Shown here piece after piece: positions 6,634-13,541 of a stretch of 16,359 nucleotides of DNA. The translations under genes and the position numbers were made by a program. Origin of the DNA: Bacillota bacterium (GTDB lineage Bacteria; Bacillota; Clostridia; Tissierellales; Sedimentibacteraceae); NCBI GenBank assembly GCA_023425285.1, contig JAFACY010000109.1, positions 1-16,359 of the forward strand. The letters are read 5' to 3'. The notes under the pieces were generated by a model that saw only the letters and a program-made list of their open reading frames with translations, was not told the origin of the DNA and searched no databases. Within the stretch, counting starts at the first letter, position 1; the number at the start of each line of letters is the position of its first letter.

Positions 6634-7056
6634 TTAGTTTTGTTCGTAAGCTGTATCGCAGTATACACAACGATATACTTTATTTTCTTTATCTGTCAAT
6701 TTGAATTTATGTGTTATTTCCTGTTCTATTGAGGTGATACATCTTGGATTCTTGCATTTTACTATATTTTCTACCTCATCAGGCAGCTCTAAATTTATTT
6801 TTCTTATTATTGAGCCGTTATCAATTACATTTATGGTAATAGTAGGATCGATAAATCCAAGAACCTTTAAGTCCATGTTGATGTTATCCTCTACCTTTAT
6901 TATGTCCTTTTTACCCATTTTCTTACTTTTTGCATTTTTTATTATTGCAACGCTGCAGTCCATCTTACCAAGATTCAGATATTTGTATATCTCCATTGCC
7001 TTGCCTGCTTCGATATGGTCTATTACCAATCCTTTTTCTACACTATCTATATTCAT
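6634..7056 (-). CDS. pyrI: aspartate carbamoyltransferase regulatory subunit
   Basis: PyrI binds nucleotides and confers allosteric control on the PyrB catalytic trimers. The 140-residue protein has an N-terminal ferredoxin-like nucleotide-binding domain starting VEKGLVIDHIEAGKAMEIY and a C-terminal zinc domain with four cysteines, C101 and C106 (CKNPRC) and C130 and C133 (CVYC), the tetrahedral zinc set that contacts PyrB. The length is slightly under the roughly 150 residues of enteric PyrI. The start codon overlaps the pyrB stop by one base (TAATG), so translation is coupled, and a GGTGG lies upstream within pyrB. The presence of PyrI implies nucleotide feedback at enzyme level in addition to the RNA control upstream of pyrB. 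Confidence 0.95.
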   Translation of the reverse strand: MNIDSVEKGLVIDHIEAGKAMEIYKYLNLGKMDCSVAIIKNAKSKKMGKKDIIKVEDNINMDLKVLGFIDPTITINVIDNGSIIRKINLELPDEVENIVKCKNPRCITSIEQEITHKFKLTDKENKVYRCVYCDTAYEQN

Positions 7057-7982
7057 TATTTATCCACCCCCAACAATTTCATCAATAAAGCCATCCTTAC
7101 ATATACACCATATTTAGCCTGCTTAAAGTAGCATGCTCTTTCATCCTTGTCCACTTCAACCGAAATTTCATTTACTCTCGGGAGCGGATGAAGAATTATC
7201 ATATCACTCTTAGCATTTTCAAGCTTTTCCATATTTAATATATAGCTGTCCTTCAACCTTACATAATCTGCTTCATTAAAGAATCTTTCCTTCTGAACTC
7301 TTGTCATATACAGTACATCAAGTTCTTCCATTACGCTTTCAAGTCTTTCAACTTCCTTGAATTCTATGTTGTTTTTTATTAAAATTTCTTCTCTGATATA
7401 TTCAGGAACTCTTAATTCATCGGGTGATATCAATACAAATTTTACATTTTCATATCTTGATAATGCTTTGATAAGCGAGTGGACTGTTCGTCCAAATTTT
7501 AAATCTCCGCAAAGACCTATGGTAAAATTGTTCAATTTTCCCTTCAGGGATCTGATGGTTAATAAGTCGGTAAGTGTCTGAGTGGGATGTTGGTGACCAC
7601 CGTCTCCTGCATTAATAACAGGCATATCGGTACTTAATGATGCTACCTTGGGAGCTCCTTCTTTAGGATGTCTCATAGCTGCTATATCTGCATAGCATGC
7701 AATTGTTCTGATTGTGTCTGCTACACTTTCACCTTTTGCTGCAGAGCTTGAGTCCGCTGATGAAAAGCCCATAATGCTGCCGCCTAAACGCAGCATCGCG
7801 GATTCAAAACTTAATCTTGTTCTTGTACTTGGCTCATAAAATAATGTAGCAAGTATTTTTCCTTTACACACCGCTGAATAATCTTCGGGATTTTTAATAA
7901 TTTCATCTGCTAAATTCAAAATTTCATCTAACTCTTCGGTGGATAAATCCATTGGTTCAATTAAACTTCTTCCTTTTAACAT
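7056..7982 (-). CDS. pyrB: aspartate carbamoyltransferase catalytic subunit
   Basis: PyrB condenses carbamoyl phosphate with aspartate, the committed step of pyrimidine synthesis. The 308-residue protein carries the carbamoyl phosphate loop YEPSTRTRLSFE (S52-T-R-T-R56), the 80s-loop lysine K83 in AAKGES that reaches into the neighbouring subunit, HPTQ at 132-135 and HPLPRV at 265-270. These are the complete catalytic set. ATG 7982 has AGGAGG five bases upstream. It is the first structural gene after a PyrR-type leader, and its Shine-Dalgarno lies partly inside the lower stem of a predicted PyrR-binding hairpin. The next gene, pyrI, overlaps its stop codon. Expected product: cytosolic c6r6-type complex with PyrI. 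Confidence 0.97.
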   Translation of the reverse strand: MLKGRSLIEPMDLSTEELDEILNLADEIIKNPEDYSAVCKGKILATLFYEPSTRTRLSFESAMLRLGGSIMGFSSADSSSAAKGESVADTIRTIACYADIAAMRHPKEGAPKVASLSTDMPVINAGDGGHQHPTQTLTDLLTIRSLKGKLNNFTIGLCGDLKFGRTVHSLIKALSRYENVKFVLISPDELRVPEYIREEILIKNNIEFKEVERLESVMEELDVLYMTRVQKERFFNEADYVRLKDSYILNMEKLENAKSDMIILHPLPRVNEISVEVDKDERACYFKQAKYGVYVRMALLMKLLGVDK

Positions 7983-7988
7983 GTTTCC

Positions 7989-8020
7989 TCCTTTTTAGCC
8001 TCTCCGGACTATTTTAAAGA
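7989..8020 (-). promoter_or_regulatory. second PyrR-binding-loop-like hairpin, overlapping the pyrB ribosome binding site
   Basis: The minus strand reads AGTCCGGAGAGGCT at 8010-7997, a full match to the PyrR binding-loop consensus as I know it (ARUCCNGNGAGGYU). It can fold as UAG-U-CC/GG-CUA around a GGAGA loop, with a lower stem UCUUU (8020-8016) pairing with AAAGGA (7994-7989). That lower stem takes in part of the pyrB AGGAGG (7992-7987). Because it lies after the terminator and against the start codon, it points to translational repression when PyrR with UMP is bound. Confidence 0.7.
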
Positions 8021-8024
8021 TACT

Positions 8025-8066
8025 AAAAACGCAATAAAGCTTCCAATGCAAGGCAAAGGAAGCTTT
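8025..8066 (-). terminator. attenuator terminator in the pyr leader
   Basis: On the minus strand a perfect 9-bp stem (AAAGCTTCC 8066-8058, GGAAGCTTT 8044-8036) with a 13-base loop is followed by ATTGCGTTTTT. It lies between the pyr promoter and pyrB, so it terminates the leader unless disrupted. The competing antiterminator is GGCTGGGAAG (8099-8090) pairing with CTTCC..GCC (8062-8052), which uses the terminator's 5' arm. Confidence 0.85.
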
Positions 8067-8087
8067 AACTTTCGTAATGATTTGATT

Positions 8088-8120
8088 TCCTTCCCAGCCT
8101 CTCTGTGCCAGATTAAAGGG
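8088..8120 (-). promoter_or_regulatory. PyrR-binding anti-antiterminator hairpin of the pyr operon attenuator
   Basis: The minus strand has CCTTTAAT, then CACAGAGAGGCTGGGAAGGA. The lower stem CCTT/AAGG and the AGAGAGGCT core (8104-8096) resemble the B. subtilis-type PyrR binding loop closely. The 5' side of the upper stem reads GGCAC where AGUCC is usual, so it departs from consensus. Folding this hairpin occupies GGCTGGGAAG, which otherwise forms the antiterminator. PyrR with UMP or UTP bound would thus favour termination. Confidence 0.75.
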
Positions 8121-8138
8121 CTATTTAATTCTTTAACT

Positions 8139-8167
8139 ATCTTATTACATCTTCGACAGCCTGTCAA
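8139..8167 (-). promoter_or_regulatory. sigma-A-type promoter of the pyrBIFKDE operon
   Basis: The minus strand has a perfect TTGACA (8167-8162), a 17-base spacer and TAAGAT (8144-8139). The transcript would start near 8132 and carry a leader of about 150 bases with both PyrR-like sites and the attenuator before pyrB. Confidence 0.88.
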
Positions 8168-8212
8168 TAGATTTTTATGCCCTAACCCCATTTTTACGAC
8201 CGATGAGAATGT

Positions 8213-8434
8213 TTACTCCTTATCCGGTGAATCTTCTTCGGCAGGTTCAACCTTACTTACTATCTTTGTAATTCTTCTTTCAACCTCACTTCTTGGCAAC
8301 CATACCTGTCTGTCACAAGTTGTACATTTTATTCTGAAATCGGCACCTATTCTTAAAATTTCCCAATCGTATCCGCCACACGGATGCTTCTTTTTTAATT
8401 TTACAATATCTCCGACATTTAATTGCATTGGCAT
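8213..8434 (-). CDS. DUF951-family protein
   Basis: This 73-residue protein has the hallmarks of the small DUF951 family: GDIVKLKKKHPCGGYDWEILRIGAD followed by RIKCTTCDRQVWLPRSEVERR. Cysteines C19, C37 and C40 may bind a metal ion, but this is inference. The family has no established function; members are often found near housekeeping genes in Firmicutes. The Lys/Arg-rich small beta fold is compatible with nucleic acid binding, which is speculative. ATG 8434 has AAGGAG seven to eight bases upstream. It starts 11 bases after yedF and is the last gene of that operon. No clear terminator follows it before the pyr promoter at 8167, so some read-through into pyr is possible. Confidence 0.88.
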   Translation of the reverse strand: MPMQLNVGDIVKLKKKHPCGGYDWEILRIGADFRIKCTTCDRQVWLPRSEVERRITKIVSKVEPAEEDSPDKE

Positions 8435-8445
8435 ATTTCTTCTCC

Positions 8446-9039
8446 TTACATGGTTATAACTTTATCCGCTTCTGTTATAGTTTCGACTATATCATACATA
8501 TTTGAAATTGCTCCAACCTCTAAATTGCTTTTAATTTCAAAGAAATCTAAACATGTTCCACATGAAACAATTTTTACTCCGGCATCACTCAGTTTCTTTA
8601 AATCTCCTAACGAATCTGATCCGGATGTTGTAAGCTTAACTCCTGAATTCAAAAATACTAAAAAGTCAGGATACGGATTAGTCTCGGATATTGTATATAA
8701 AAACCCCTTCATAAGAATTTTTCCTAAATCATCTGAACCCTTGCCAAGCTTATCTGTGGTTATTACATATCCGCTGTTCGTAATAGACTTTTTTATAATC
8801 GCTGCCTTTTCCGTCGTTTCTTGACTTCCATTCTCTTTAGATAAGGTAATATAAATTCCATCATCCTTATCCTCTGTATTAATATTATACTGCAGCTTAG
8901 TGCCGAATTTAGTAACGTTTTGCCTTGCTGTATCATTGTCCACTATAACGGTTATTTTAAATTCACCCAAATCTGCTTCTTTCTTTGTTAATAAAACCGG
9001 TTGAGGACACGTCAATCCTCTTGCATCAACTATTTTCAT
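8446..9039 (-). CDS. yedF: YedF-type sulfurtransferase-like protein (TusA domain plus DsrE-like domain)
   Basis: The 197-residue protein begins with a TusA-like domain, MKIVDARGLTCPQPVL, where C11 in the CPxP motif is the sulfur-carrying cysteine of the family (residues 1 to about 70). The C-terminal half (about 90 to 197) is DsrE-like and contains SCGTCLDFF with C160 and C163, a second possible persulfide site. This architecture matches proteins called selenium metabolism protein YedF, which co-occur with selenium use. That link is genomic association, and the reaction is not established. AGGAGG precedes ATG 9039. It lies 8 bases after the cvpA-like gene and 11 bases before the DUF951 gene. 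A cysteine desulfurase-like aminotransferase that could supply persulfide lies in the neighbouring transcript. Confidence 0.88.
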   Translation of the reverse strand: MKIVDARGLTCPQPVLLTKKEADLGEFKITVIVDNDTARQNVTKFGTKLQYNINTEDKDDGIYITLSKENGSQETTEKAAIIKKSITNSGYVITTDKLGKGSDDLGKILMKGFLYTISETNPYPDFLVFLNSGVKLTTSGSDSLGDLKKLSDAGVKIVSCGTCLDFFEIKSNLEVGAISNMYDIVETITEADKVITM

Positions 9040-9047
9040 TTTTCCTC

Positions 9048-9713
9048 CTAATTATTGTAGAATCCCATGTATGACAAATAATTTAATATTATATTGTTAT
9101 CATAAAATATTTTGCTTGATTCAGAACTTAGTACATCTTTGGCTATACCGTTCTCCTGCATGAAGCCGATTAACGGAGATGCTAATGCAAAAATTATGTA
9201 CAGTATTATAGCTCCTTTAACGAGTCCCGTAGCAGCCCCAAAAATTCTGTTGGTCATATTTAATACAGGAAGCTTGAATATTATGTTTATCAGGTTCGAC
9301 AACACCACCAACAAGACATATATTATTAAAAGTGTTATAATAAAACTGATTGATCTCACAACTATTATACTGATATTATTGACAAAGACCTGAAAGGTAT
9401 CCGCCTGAGTTAAATCTCCGGTCTTGATTATATTACTGAGTATATTTTGCAGTTCTGCAGGCAGATTAAACAGCTTATCCATTGATTCTATAAAATTAAC
9501 TGAAGATTTTCTTTCGATAAAATCATGTACCCTGGAAAAAAGCTTTGTATTGTCCATCAGGAAATCTTCCATAAGATAATAAAATTGCTTACTGAGAAAG
9601 AATGCAACAATAACCCCTAATGTGTCGAACAGTGTTTTGATAAAACCTCTTCTGTATCCTTGAAAACACGAAAAAACTATGATGACTAACACGGCTGCAT
9701 CTATATAGTTCAT
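9048..9713 (-). CDS. CvpA-family membrane protein
   Basis: This 221-residue integral membrane protein has about four hydrophobic segments (roughly residues 3-19, 27-45, 113-143 and 160-182). The N-terminal YIDAAVLVIIVFSCFQGYRRGFIKTLFDTLG is the classic CvpA family start, including the GYRRGF turn. E. coli CvpA is linked to colicin V export and envelope stress, but the molecular role of the clostridial members is not known. A hydrophilic segment of about 60 residues (46-105) separates the two halves. The start at ATG 9713 has AAGGAGG upstream. It lies between the DUF5711-like anchored protein (27 bases upstream) and yedF, and the pairing with a membrane-anchored beta-rich protein may reflect a shared envelope function. 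Confidence 0.9.
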   Translation of the reverse strand: MNYIDAAVLVIIVFSCFQGYRRGFIKTLFDTLGVIVAFFLSKQFYYLMEDFLMDNTKLFSRVHDFIERKSSVNFIESMDKLFNLPAELQNILSNIIKTGDLTQADTFQVFVNNISIIVVRSISFIITLLIIYVLLVVLSNLINIIFKLPVLNMTNRIFGAATGLVKGAIILYIIFALASPLIGFMQENGIAKDVLSSESSKIFYDNNIILNYLSYMGFYNN

Positions 9714-9740
9714 TTTATATTCCTCCTTTATCTTTAGTAT

Positions 9741-10811
9741 CTATTTTATCAGACCGCTTACGATCTTATTGTTGAATAATATGTTTATTGTCTTACCCTC
9801 TACTATAAAATCCGCAATATTATTTCCTGTATCTTCATATATTTTATCGTTCTTATTGTTATGAAGCAAGTATATACTGTTATTTCCGTAAACAAAGGTC
9901 TTGCTTCCATAAACTTTTAATTTCCGTGCATTCTGTGGTATCTTATTTATTTCTAAAACCTTTCCGTCAAAATTATATACAATTAATTCATTGTGATCAT
10001 CTTTTTCAAACAGCATGAATATTTTTTGATCATCCCTTTTTATTTCATAATCCAATATTTTATTGAAGATATTGTTTTTCCACATCAGCTTTCCGTTAAG
10101 GTTGTAGTAATAAATATTATTTGTTCCTATTGCAATAACATTATTGTTTACAATCTGTGTTTTAATCAATATTTCATCCTCAATTGTTGTCTTCCACAGT
10201 TCAACGTCATCCGGCAAATTATAGTAAATAGTATTAACAATTTTTCCATTATCAAAGCACAGGGAAACAAGTGAATAGGCCTCTGACCTGTCGCTTATGG
10301 AAACTCCCGTGATCTTATCATCAAATTCCTTATTTTCTACAATTATATCATTGTTATCATTGATGATATACAATGAATTATATCCCGATTCACTGCTTAC
10401 AATCATATAAGTTTTGTCATTTTCACGTGAAACGTTTATCAAATTACCCTTTATTTCAGATATTACAAACTTCTGATTATTTTTGTCTATAATCTGGACA
10501 TTGTTTTCTGTCTTTCTGAATATATATTTTCCTGCGGTAAATATCTGCTTCGCAAATTCCGAGTCTTCATTTTCCCAGATGATGTCATTGTTGTATTTTA
10601 AAAAAGCAATCTTTTTATTGTTGAAGGTTATAATTCCATCATTGAAAAACATATATTCCTCAAGAATGTGGATTTCTGTCTCCTGAGTATTTTTTACACT
10701 GTATACCTTTTTTTCATCTATCAATGTAATTATTTCTTTCCCGTATGTAGCATATAATAATCCGAATATGATTATTAAGCAAATTATAATAAAGATAATG
10801 TATTTTTTCAT
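9741..10811 (-). CDS. membrane-anchored beta-propeller-like protein, probably DUF5711 family
   Basis: The 356-residue protein begins with one hydrophobic segment, MKKYIIFIIICLIIIFGLLY (residues 4-21), with no signal peptidase box, so it is probably an N-terminal anchor with the rest outside the cytoplasm. The body consists of many short beta-strand-like repeats, each rich in Asn, Asp and Lys (for example NNVIAIGTNNIYYYNLNGKLMW), as expected for a beta-propeller of PQQ or WD-like type. The position next to cvpA and the layout fit DUF5711 proteins, assigned from memory. There is no catalytic motif. The gene follows its own extended -10 promoter and only a modest Shine-Dalgarno (AGGGT) precedes ATG 10811. 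The very high Asn and Lys content matches the AT-rich base composition rather than indicating transfer. Confidence 0.75.
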   Translation of the reverse strand: MKKYIIFIIICLIIIFGLLYATYGKEIITLIDEKKVYSVKNTQETEIHILEEYMFFNDGIITFNNKKIAFLKYNNDIIWENEDSEFAKQIFTAGKYIFRKTENNVQIIDKNNQKFVISEIKGNLINVSRENDKTYMIVSSESGYNSLYIINDNNDIIVENKEFDDKITGVSISDRSEAYSLVSLCFDNGKIVNTIYYNLPDDVELWKTTIEDEILIKTQIVNNNVIAIGTNNIYYYNLNGKLMWKNNIFNKILDYEIKRDDQKIFMLFEKDDHNELIVYNFDGKVLEINKIPQNARKLKVYGSKTFVYGNNSIYLLHNNKNDKIYEDTGNNIADFIVEGKTINILFNNKIVSGLIK

Positions 10812-10841
10812 ATTTCTACCCTATAACTTTAGCATGTCTAC

Positions 10842-10870
10842 ATTATACCAAATTATTGTAATGTTTGCAT
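10842..10870 (-). promoter_or_regulatory. extended -10 promoter for the DUF5711-cvpA-yedF-DUF951 operon
   Basis: The minus strand has TGGTATAATG, a perfect TATAAT (10847-10842) with the TGn extension. The -35 position (10870-10865, ATGCAA) is poor, as is common for extended -10 promoters. The start of transcription would be about 25 bases before ATG 10811. Confidence 0.65.
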
Positions 10871-10891
10871 TAAAAATTAATTAAGCCTAAA

Positions 10892-10924
10892 TAAAAAGCA
10901 AGATGTTTTTATCCATCCTGCTCT
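10892..10924 (-). terminator. terminator after the pyrC-aminotransferase transcript
   Basis: On the minus strand, AGCAGGATG (10922-10914) and CATCTTGCT (10905-10897) pair over 9 bp with one G-U, an 8-base loop lies between them, and TTTTTATTT follows. It starts 6 bases after the aminotransferase stop codon. Confidence 0.85.
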
Positions 10925-10929
10925 TATTG

Positions 10930-12072
10930 TTAATTGTTTTCCGAAATTTTCTTTAATGCTTTTACCGCTGCTTTTATGTCAGCCATTCCGTTAAATGGTC
11001 CCACGCTGAATCTCACTGCACCTATATTTTCTGTACCAATTGTTTTATGAGCCAGAGGTGCACAATGAAGACCGGGTCTTACGGCAATACCATATTCCGT
11101 ATCTAACATAAAAGCCAGCTCCGATGAGTCAACATCCTCTAAATTAACCGAAACAACTCCACATCTTTGCTCTATGTCTTCAGAGCCGTATATTTTAATT
11201 TTGGAGATTTTTTTTATTTCTTCGATGAATGCCTTTAAAAGATTTTTTTCGTGGCTGTAAATTGATTTTGTGCCCCTGTTTAAAATGTACTTTACTCCCT
11301 CATTTAGCCCTGCTATGCCTGGGAGGTTATGTGTACCTGCTTCCAATTTATCAGGATAGAAATCCGGCTGATAAATATTACTGGACTCACTTCCTGTTCC
11401 GCCTTCCTTTAAATGTTTTATTTCATCATCACAGTTAATTATCAGTATACCTGTTCCCTGCGGTCCCAAAAGTCCCTTATGACCCGGTGCGGCGAGTAAA
11501 TCAATATTATATCTTTTCATGTCAATGTCCAATACACCTGCACTTTGTGAAGCATCCACCATGTATAGTACATTTCTTCTTTCGCATATAGCTCCGATTT
11601 TATCTATCGGTAAAATTGTACCCGTAAGATTTGACACATGAGTGGTAACAATTAATTTAGTATTAACCTTAATGGCTTCCTCTAATTTTGCAATATCTAT
11701 GCTTCCGTCACTGTTACATTGGACTATGGTGTTTTCAATTCCATATTTTTCTAATTCCTTTATGGGTCTTAAAACTGAGTTGTGCTCCATAGTTGTTGTT
11801 ATAACATGATCTCCGGGATTTAAAACTCCTTTTATACCTTGATTTAAGCTGTCTGTTGCATTGAAGGTTAATATAACACGCATTGGATCGTCTATATTAA
11901 ATAATTTCGCTAAATTCTCCCTGGTTTCATAGATTACTCTTGCTCCTTCTATGGCCATGGCATGGCTTCCTCTTCCGGGATTCGCACCATACTCCTTCAT
12001 TGCTCTCATTACTTCGTCATACACTGTGTCCGGCTTTGGATACGTCGTCGCTGCATTGTCTAAATAAATCAT
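10930..12072 (-). CDS. class V aminotransferase, cysteine desulfurase family protein
   Basis: This 380-residue PLP enzyme begins MIYLDNAATTYPKP, the typical start of the Csd/SufS-like group. The PLP-stacking H97 (TMEHNSV), D173 (MVDASQ), Q176, the Schiff-base lysine K199 (APGHKGLLGPQGTG) and the catalytic cysteine C337 (VRPGLHCAP) are all present, so it should take sulfur (or selenium) from cysteine (or selenocysteine). The GLLGPQGTG stretch and overall length fit the subfamily related to Enterococcus EF2568 (TIGR01977, from memory) rather than IscS or SufS proper. AGGTGAT precedes ATG 12072. The gene follows pyrC by 33 bases and shares its transcript, and the yedF gene in the next operon is a plausible acceptor. 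No suf or isc scaffold genes are in the window. Confidence 0.9.
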   Translation of the reverse strand: MIYLDNAATTYPKPDTVYDEVMRAMKEYGANPGRGSHAMAIEGARVIYETRENLAKLFNIDDPMRVILTFNATDSLNQGIKGVLNPGDHVITTTMEHNSVLRPIKELEKYGIENTIVQCNSDGSIDIAKLEEAIKVNTKLIVTTHVSNLTGTILPIDKIGAICERRNVLYMVDASQSAGVLDIDMKRYNIDLLAAPGHKGLLGPQGTGILIINCDDEIKHLKEGGTGSESSNIYQPDFYPDKLEAGTHNLPGIAGLNEGVKYILNRGTKSIYSHEKNLLKAFIEEIKKISKIKIYGSEDIEQRCGVVSVNLEDVDSSELAFMLDTEYGIAVRPGLHCAPLAHKTIGTENIGAVRFSVGPFNGMADIKAAVKALKKISENN

Positions 12073-12105
12073 ATCATCACCTACTATTTATTTTATTCAC
12101 TATTA

Positions 12106-13395
12106 TTATATGTACTCAGATGTACTTTGATAGTCGTTGTATACTATCCTCCCGCCGCAGAGTGTAAATTTTACTTTACCCTGAAGCTCATGACCCAGAA
12201 ATGGTGAGTTGGAAGACTTTGAAACAAAGCTCTCTACAGTCCATCTTTCGTCCATATTGAATAAAACCAGGTCGGCAACGGCTCCTTCTTTTATCCTGCC
12301 TGCCTCAAGATTATACAGCTTAGCCGGGCTTACAGTCATTTTTTCTAACAGTCCCGCGATATTTAAATGACCTTCTTTAACCAGGTATGTTATTCCTAAT
12401 GCCAGAGAGGTTTCCAATCCTATTATTCCGCTTGGTGCCCTATAGAATTCTCTTTCCTTTTCCTCACTGCTGTGAGGAGCGTGGTCTGTTGCTATAATGT
12501 TGAGCGTATTATCTTTAAGCCCTTCTATTATGGCAAGTCTGTCTTCCTCCGTTCTTAAAGGGGGATTCATCTTTGCGTTTGTACCGTATTTTATAACTGC
12601 TTCTTCCGTAAGAGCAAAATGATGAGGAGTAGCTTCGGCATAAATATCTGCTCCCTTTGATTTGGCACATCTTATTATATCAACCGATTCGCTCGAGCTC
12701 ACATGCTGTATATTTATTCTTGCCCTTGTTTGTATTGCTAAAATACAGTCTCTTGCAACCATCACGTCCTCGGCTGTTCTTAAAGCACCCTTCAGTCCTA
12801 ATTTTTCCGATACGCTCCCTTCATTGATTCCTGGATTGTAAATTAGTTTTGGATCTTCTTCATGAAAGCTTAACGGAACATTCAGTATTTTTGCTATTTC
12901 CATCGCATCCATGACAAGAGCAGAATTCATTAAGGGCATGCCATCATCTGTAAAGCCCACAGAACCTGAAGCCTTCAGACCTTCCATATCCACAAGCTCC
13001 ATACCCTTCAGTCCCATTGAAACAGCTGCCGTAGCCAGAACATTTATGGGAGATTTTTTACCTTCGTTTATAATATATTGTATTATTCCTTCATTGTCAG
13101 CAACAGGATTTGTATTTGCCATGCACACGACGGTGGTAAACCCTCCTTTTGCCGCTGCTTCCGATCCGGACATTATATCTTCCTTGTACGTAAAACCCGG
13201 ATCCCTGAAGTGGACATGTACGTCTATCAATCCCGGCGAAACAATCATCCCTCTTGCATCAATTACTTTGTCCATATCTTCTTCACATATATTATTTTCT
13301 ATCTTTTTTATTATTTTTCCGTCAATCAGTATGTCTGTTACTTCGTCTCTTCTGCTTTCAGGGTCTATTACCCTGCCGTTTTTTATAAGTATCAT
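12106..13395 (-). CDS. pyrC: dihydroorotase (class I)
   Basis: PyrC cyclises carbamoyl aspartate to dihydroorotate, the step between PyrB and PyrD. The 429-residue amidohydrolase has the metal-binding DVHVHFRDPG (H60, H62), H178 (SFHEE), H231 (QHVSS) and ATDHAPHSSEEK (D304, H305). The stretch GFTDDGMP supplies an aspartate (D150/D151) where other amidohydrolases use a carboxylated lysine, the arrangement known for class I bacterial dihydroorotases such as that of Bacillus. NTNP at 94-97 is the substrate-binding motif. GGGTGAT precedes ATG 13395. Unlike in B. subtilis, pyrC lies outside the main pyr operon, about 4 kb upstream, with its own promoter and without a PyrR-like site. It is cotranscribed with a cysteine desulfurase-like gene. 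Confidence 0.96.
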   Translation of the reverse strand: MILIKNGRVIDPESRRDEVTDILIDGKIIKKIENNICEEDMDKVIDARGMIVSPGLIDVHVHFRDPGFTYKEDIMSGSEAAAKGGFTTVVCMANTNPVADNEGIIQYIINEGKKSPINVLATAAVSMGLKGMELVDMEGLKASGSVGFTDDGMPLMNSALVMDAMEIAKILNVPLSFHEEDPKLIYNPGINEGSVSEKLGLKGALRTAEDVMVARDCILAIQTRARINIQHVSSSESVDIIRCAKSKGADIYAEATPHHFALTEEAVIKYGTNAKMNPPLRTEEDRLAIIEGLKDNTLNIIATDHAPHSSEEKEREFYRAPSGIIGLETSLALGITYLVKEGHLNIAGLLEKMTVSPAKLYNLEAGRIKEGAVADLVLFNMDERWTVESFVSKSSNSPFLGHELQGKVKFTLCGGRIVYNDYQSTSEYI

Positions 13396-13425
13396 CTGAT
13401 CACCCTAAACATTTTTATTTATTGT

Positions 13426-13454
13426 ATCATACCATACTGGTTGTTTTTTAGCAA
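13426..13454 (-). promoter_or_regulatory. promoter of the pyrC-aminotransferase transcript
   Basis: The minus strand has TTGCTA (13454-13449), a 17-base spacer and TATGAT (13431-13426) preceded by TGG, an extended -10. It lies immediately after the hydA terminator and about 25 bases before the pyrC start codon, leaving too short a leader for an attenuator. Confidence 0.75.
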
Positions 13455-13455
13455 A

Positions 13456-13529
13456 ACAAAAAGATGAGATTCCCCGCTCACGCTCGGAATGACATTGTCA
13501 TCTCGAGGGCTCATATGAAGAATCTCATC
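13456..13529 (-). terminator. palindromic interspersed-repeat-like element acting as the hydA terminator
   Basis: The ends GATGAGATTC (13463-13472) and GAATCTCATC (13520-13529) are perfect 10-bp inverted repeats. Inside is a second hairpin, CTCGGAATGAC/GTCATCTCGAG, around an ATT loop. On the minus strand the outer stem is followed by TTTTTGTTTTG. The GAATCTC and GTCATTCCGAGCG words resemble a palindromic repeat seen in intergenic DNA of many bacteria, of the form GTCATTCTGAGCG..GAAGAATCTC. It sits 13 bases after the hydA stop. Confidence 0.7.
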
Positions 13530-13541
13530 ATTATATTATTG

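Noticed and set aside
6578..6670. Upstream extension of pyrF by 31 codons
   Set aside because: It overlaps pyrI and reads through the intercistronic hairpin. The ATG at 6577 has a proper Shine-Dalgarno and matches the family start.
8009..8191. A 60-codon minus-strand open frame in the pyr leader, considered as a leader peptide
   Set aside because: It begins upstream of the promoter's -35 box, overlaps promoter, PyrR hairpin and terminator, and has no convincing ribosome binding site. The RNA structures explain the sequence better.
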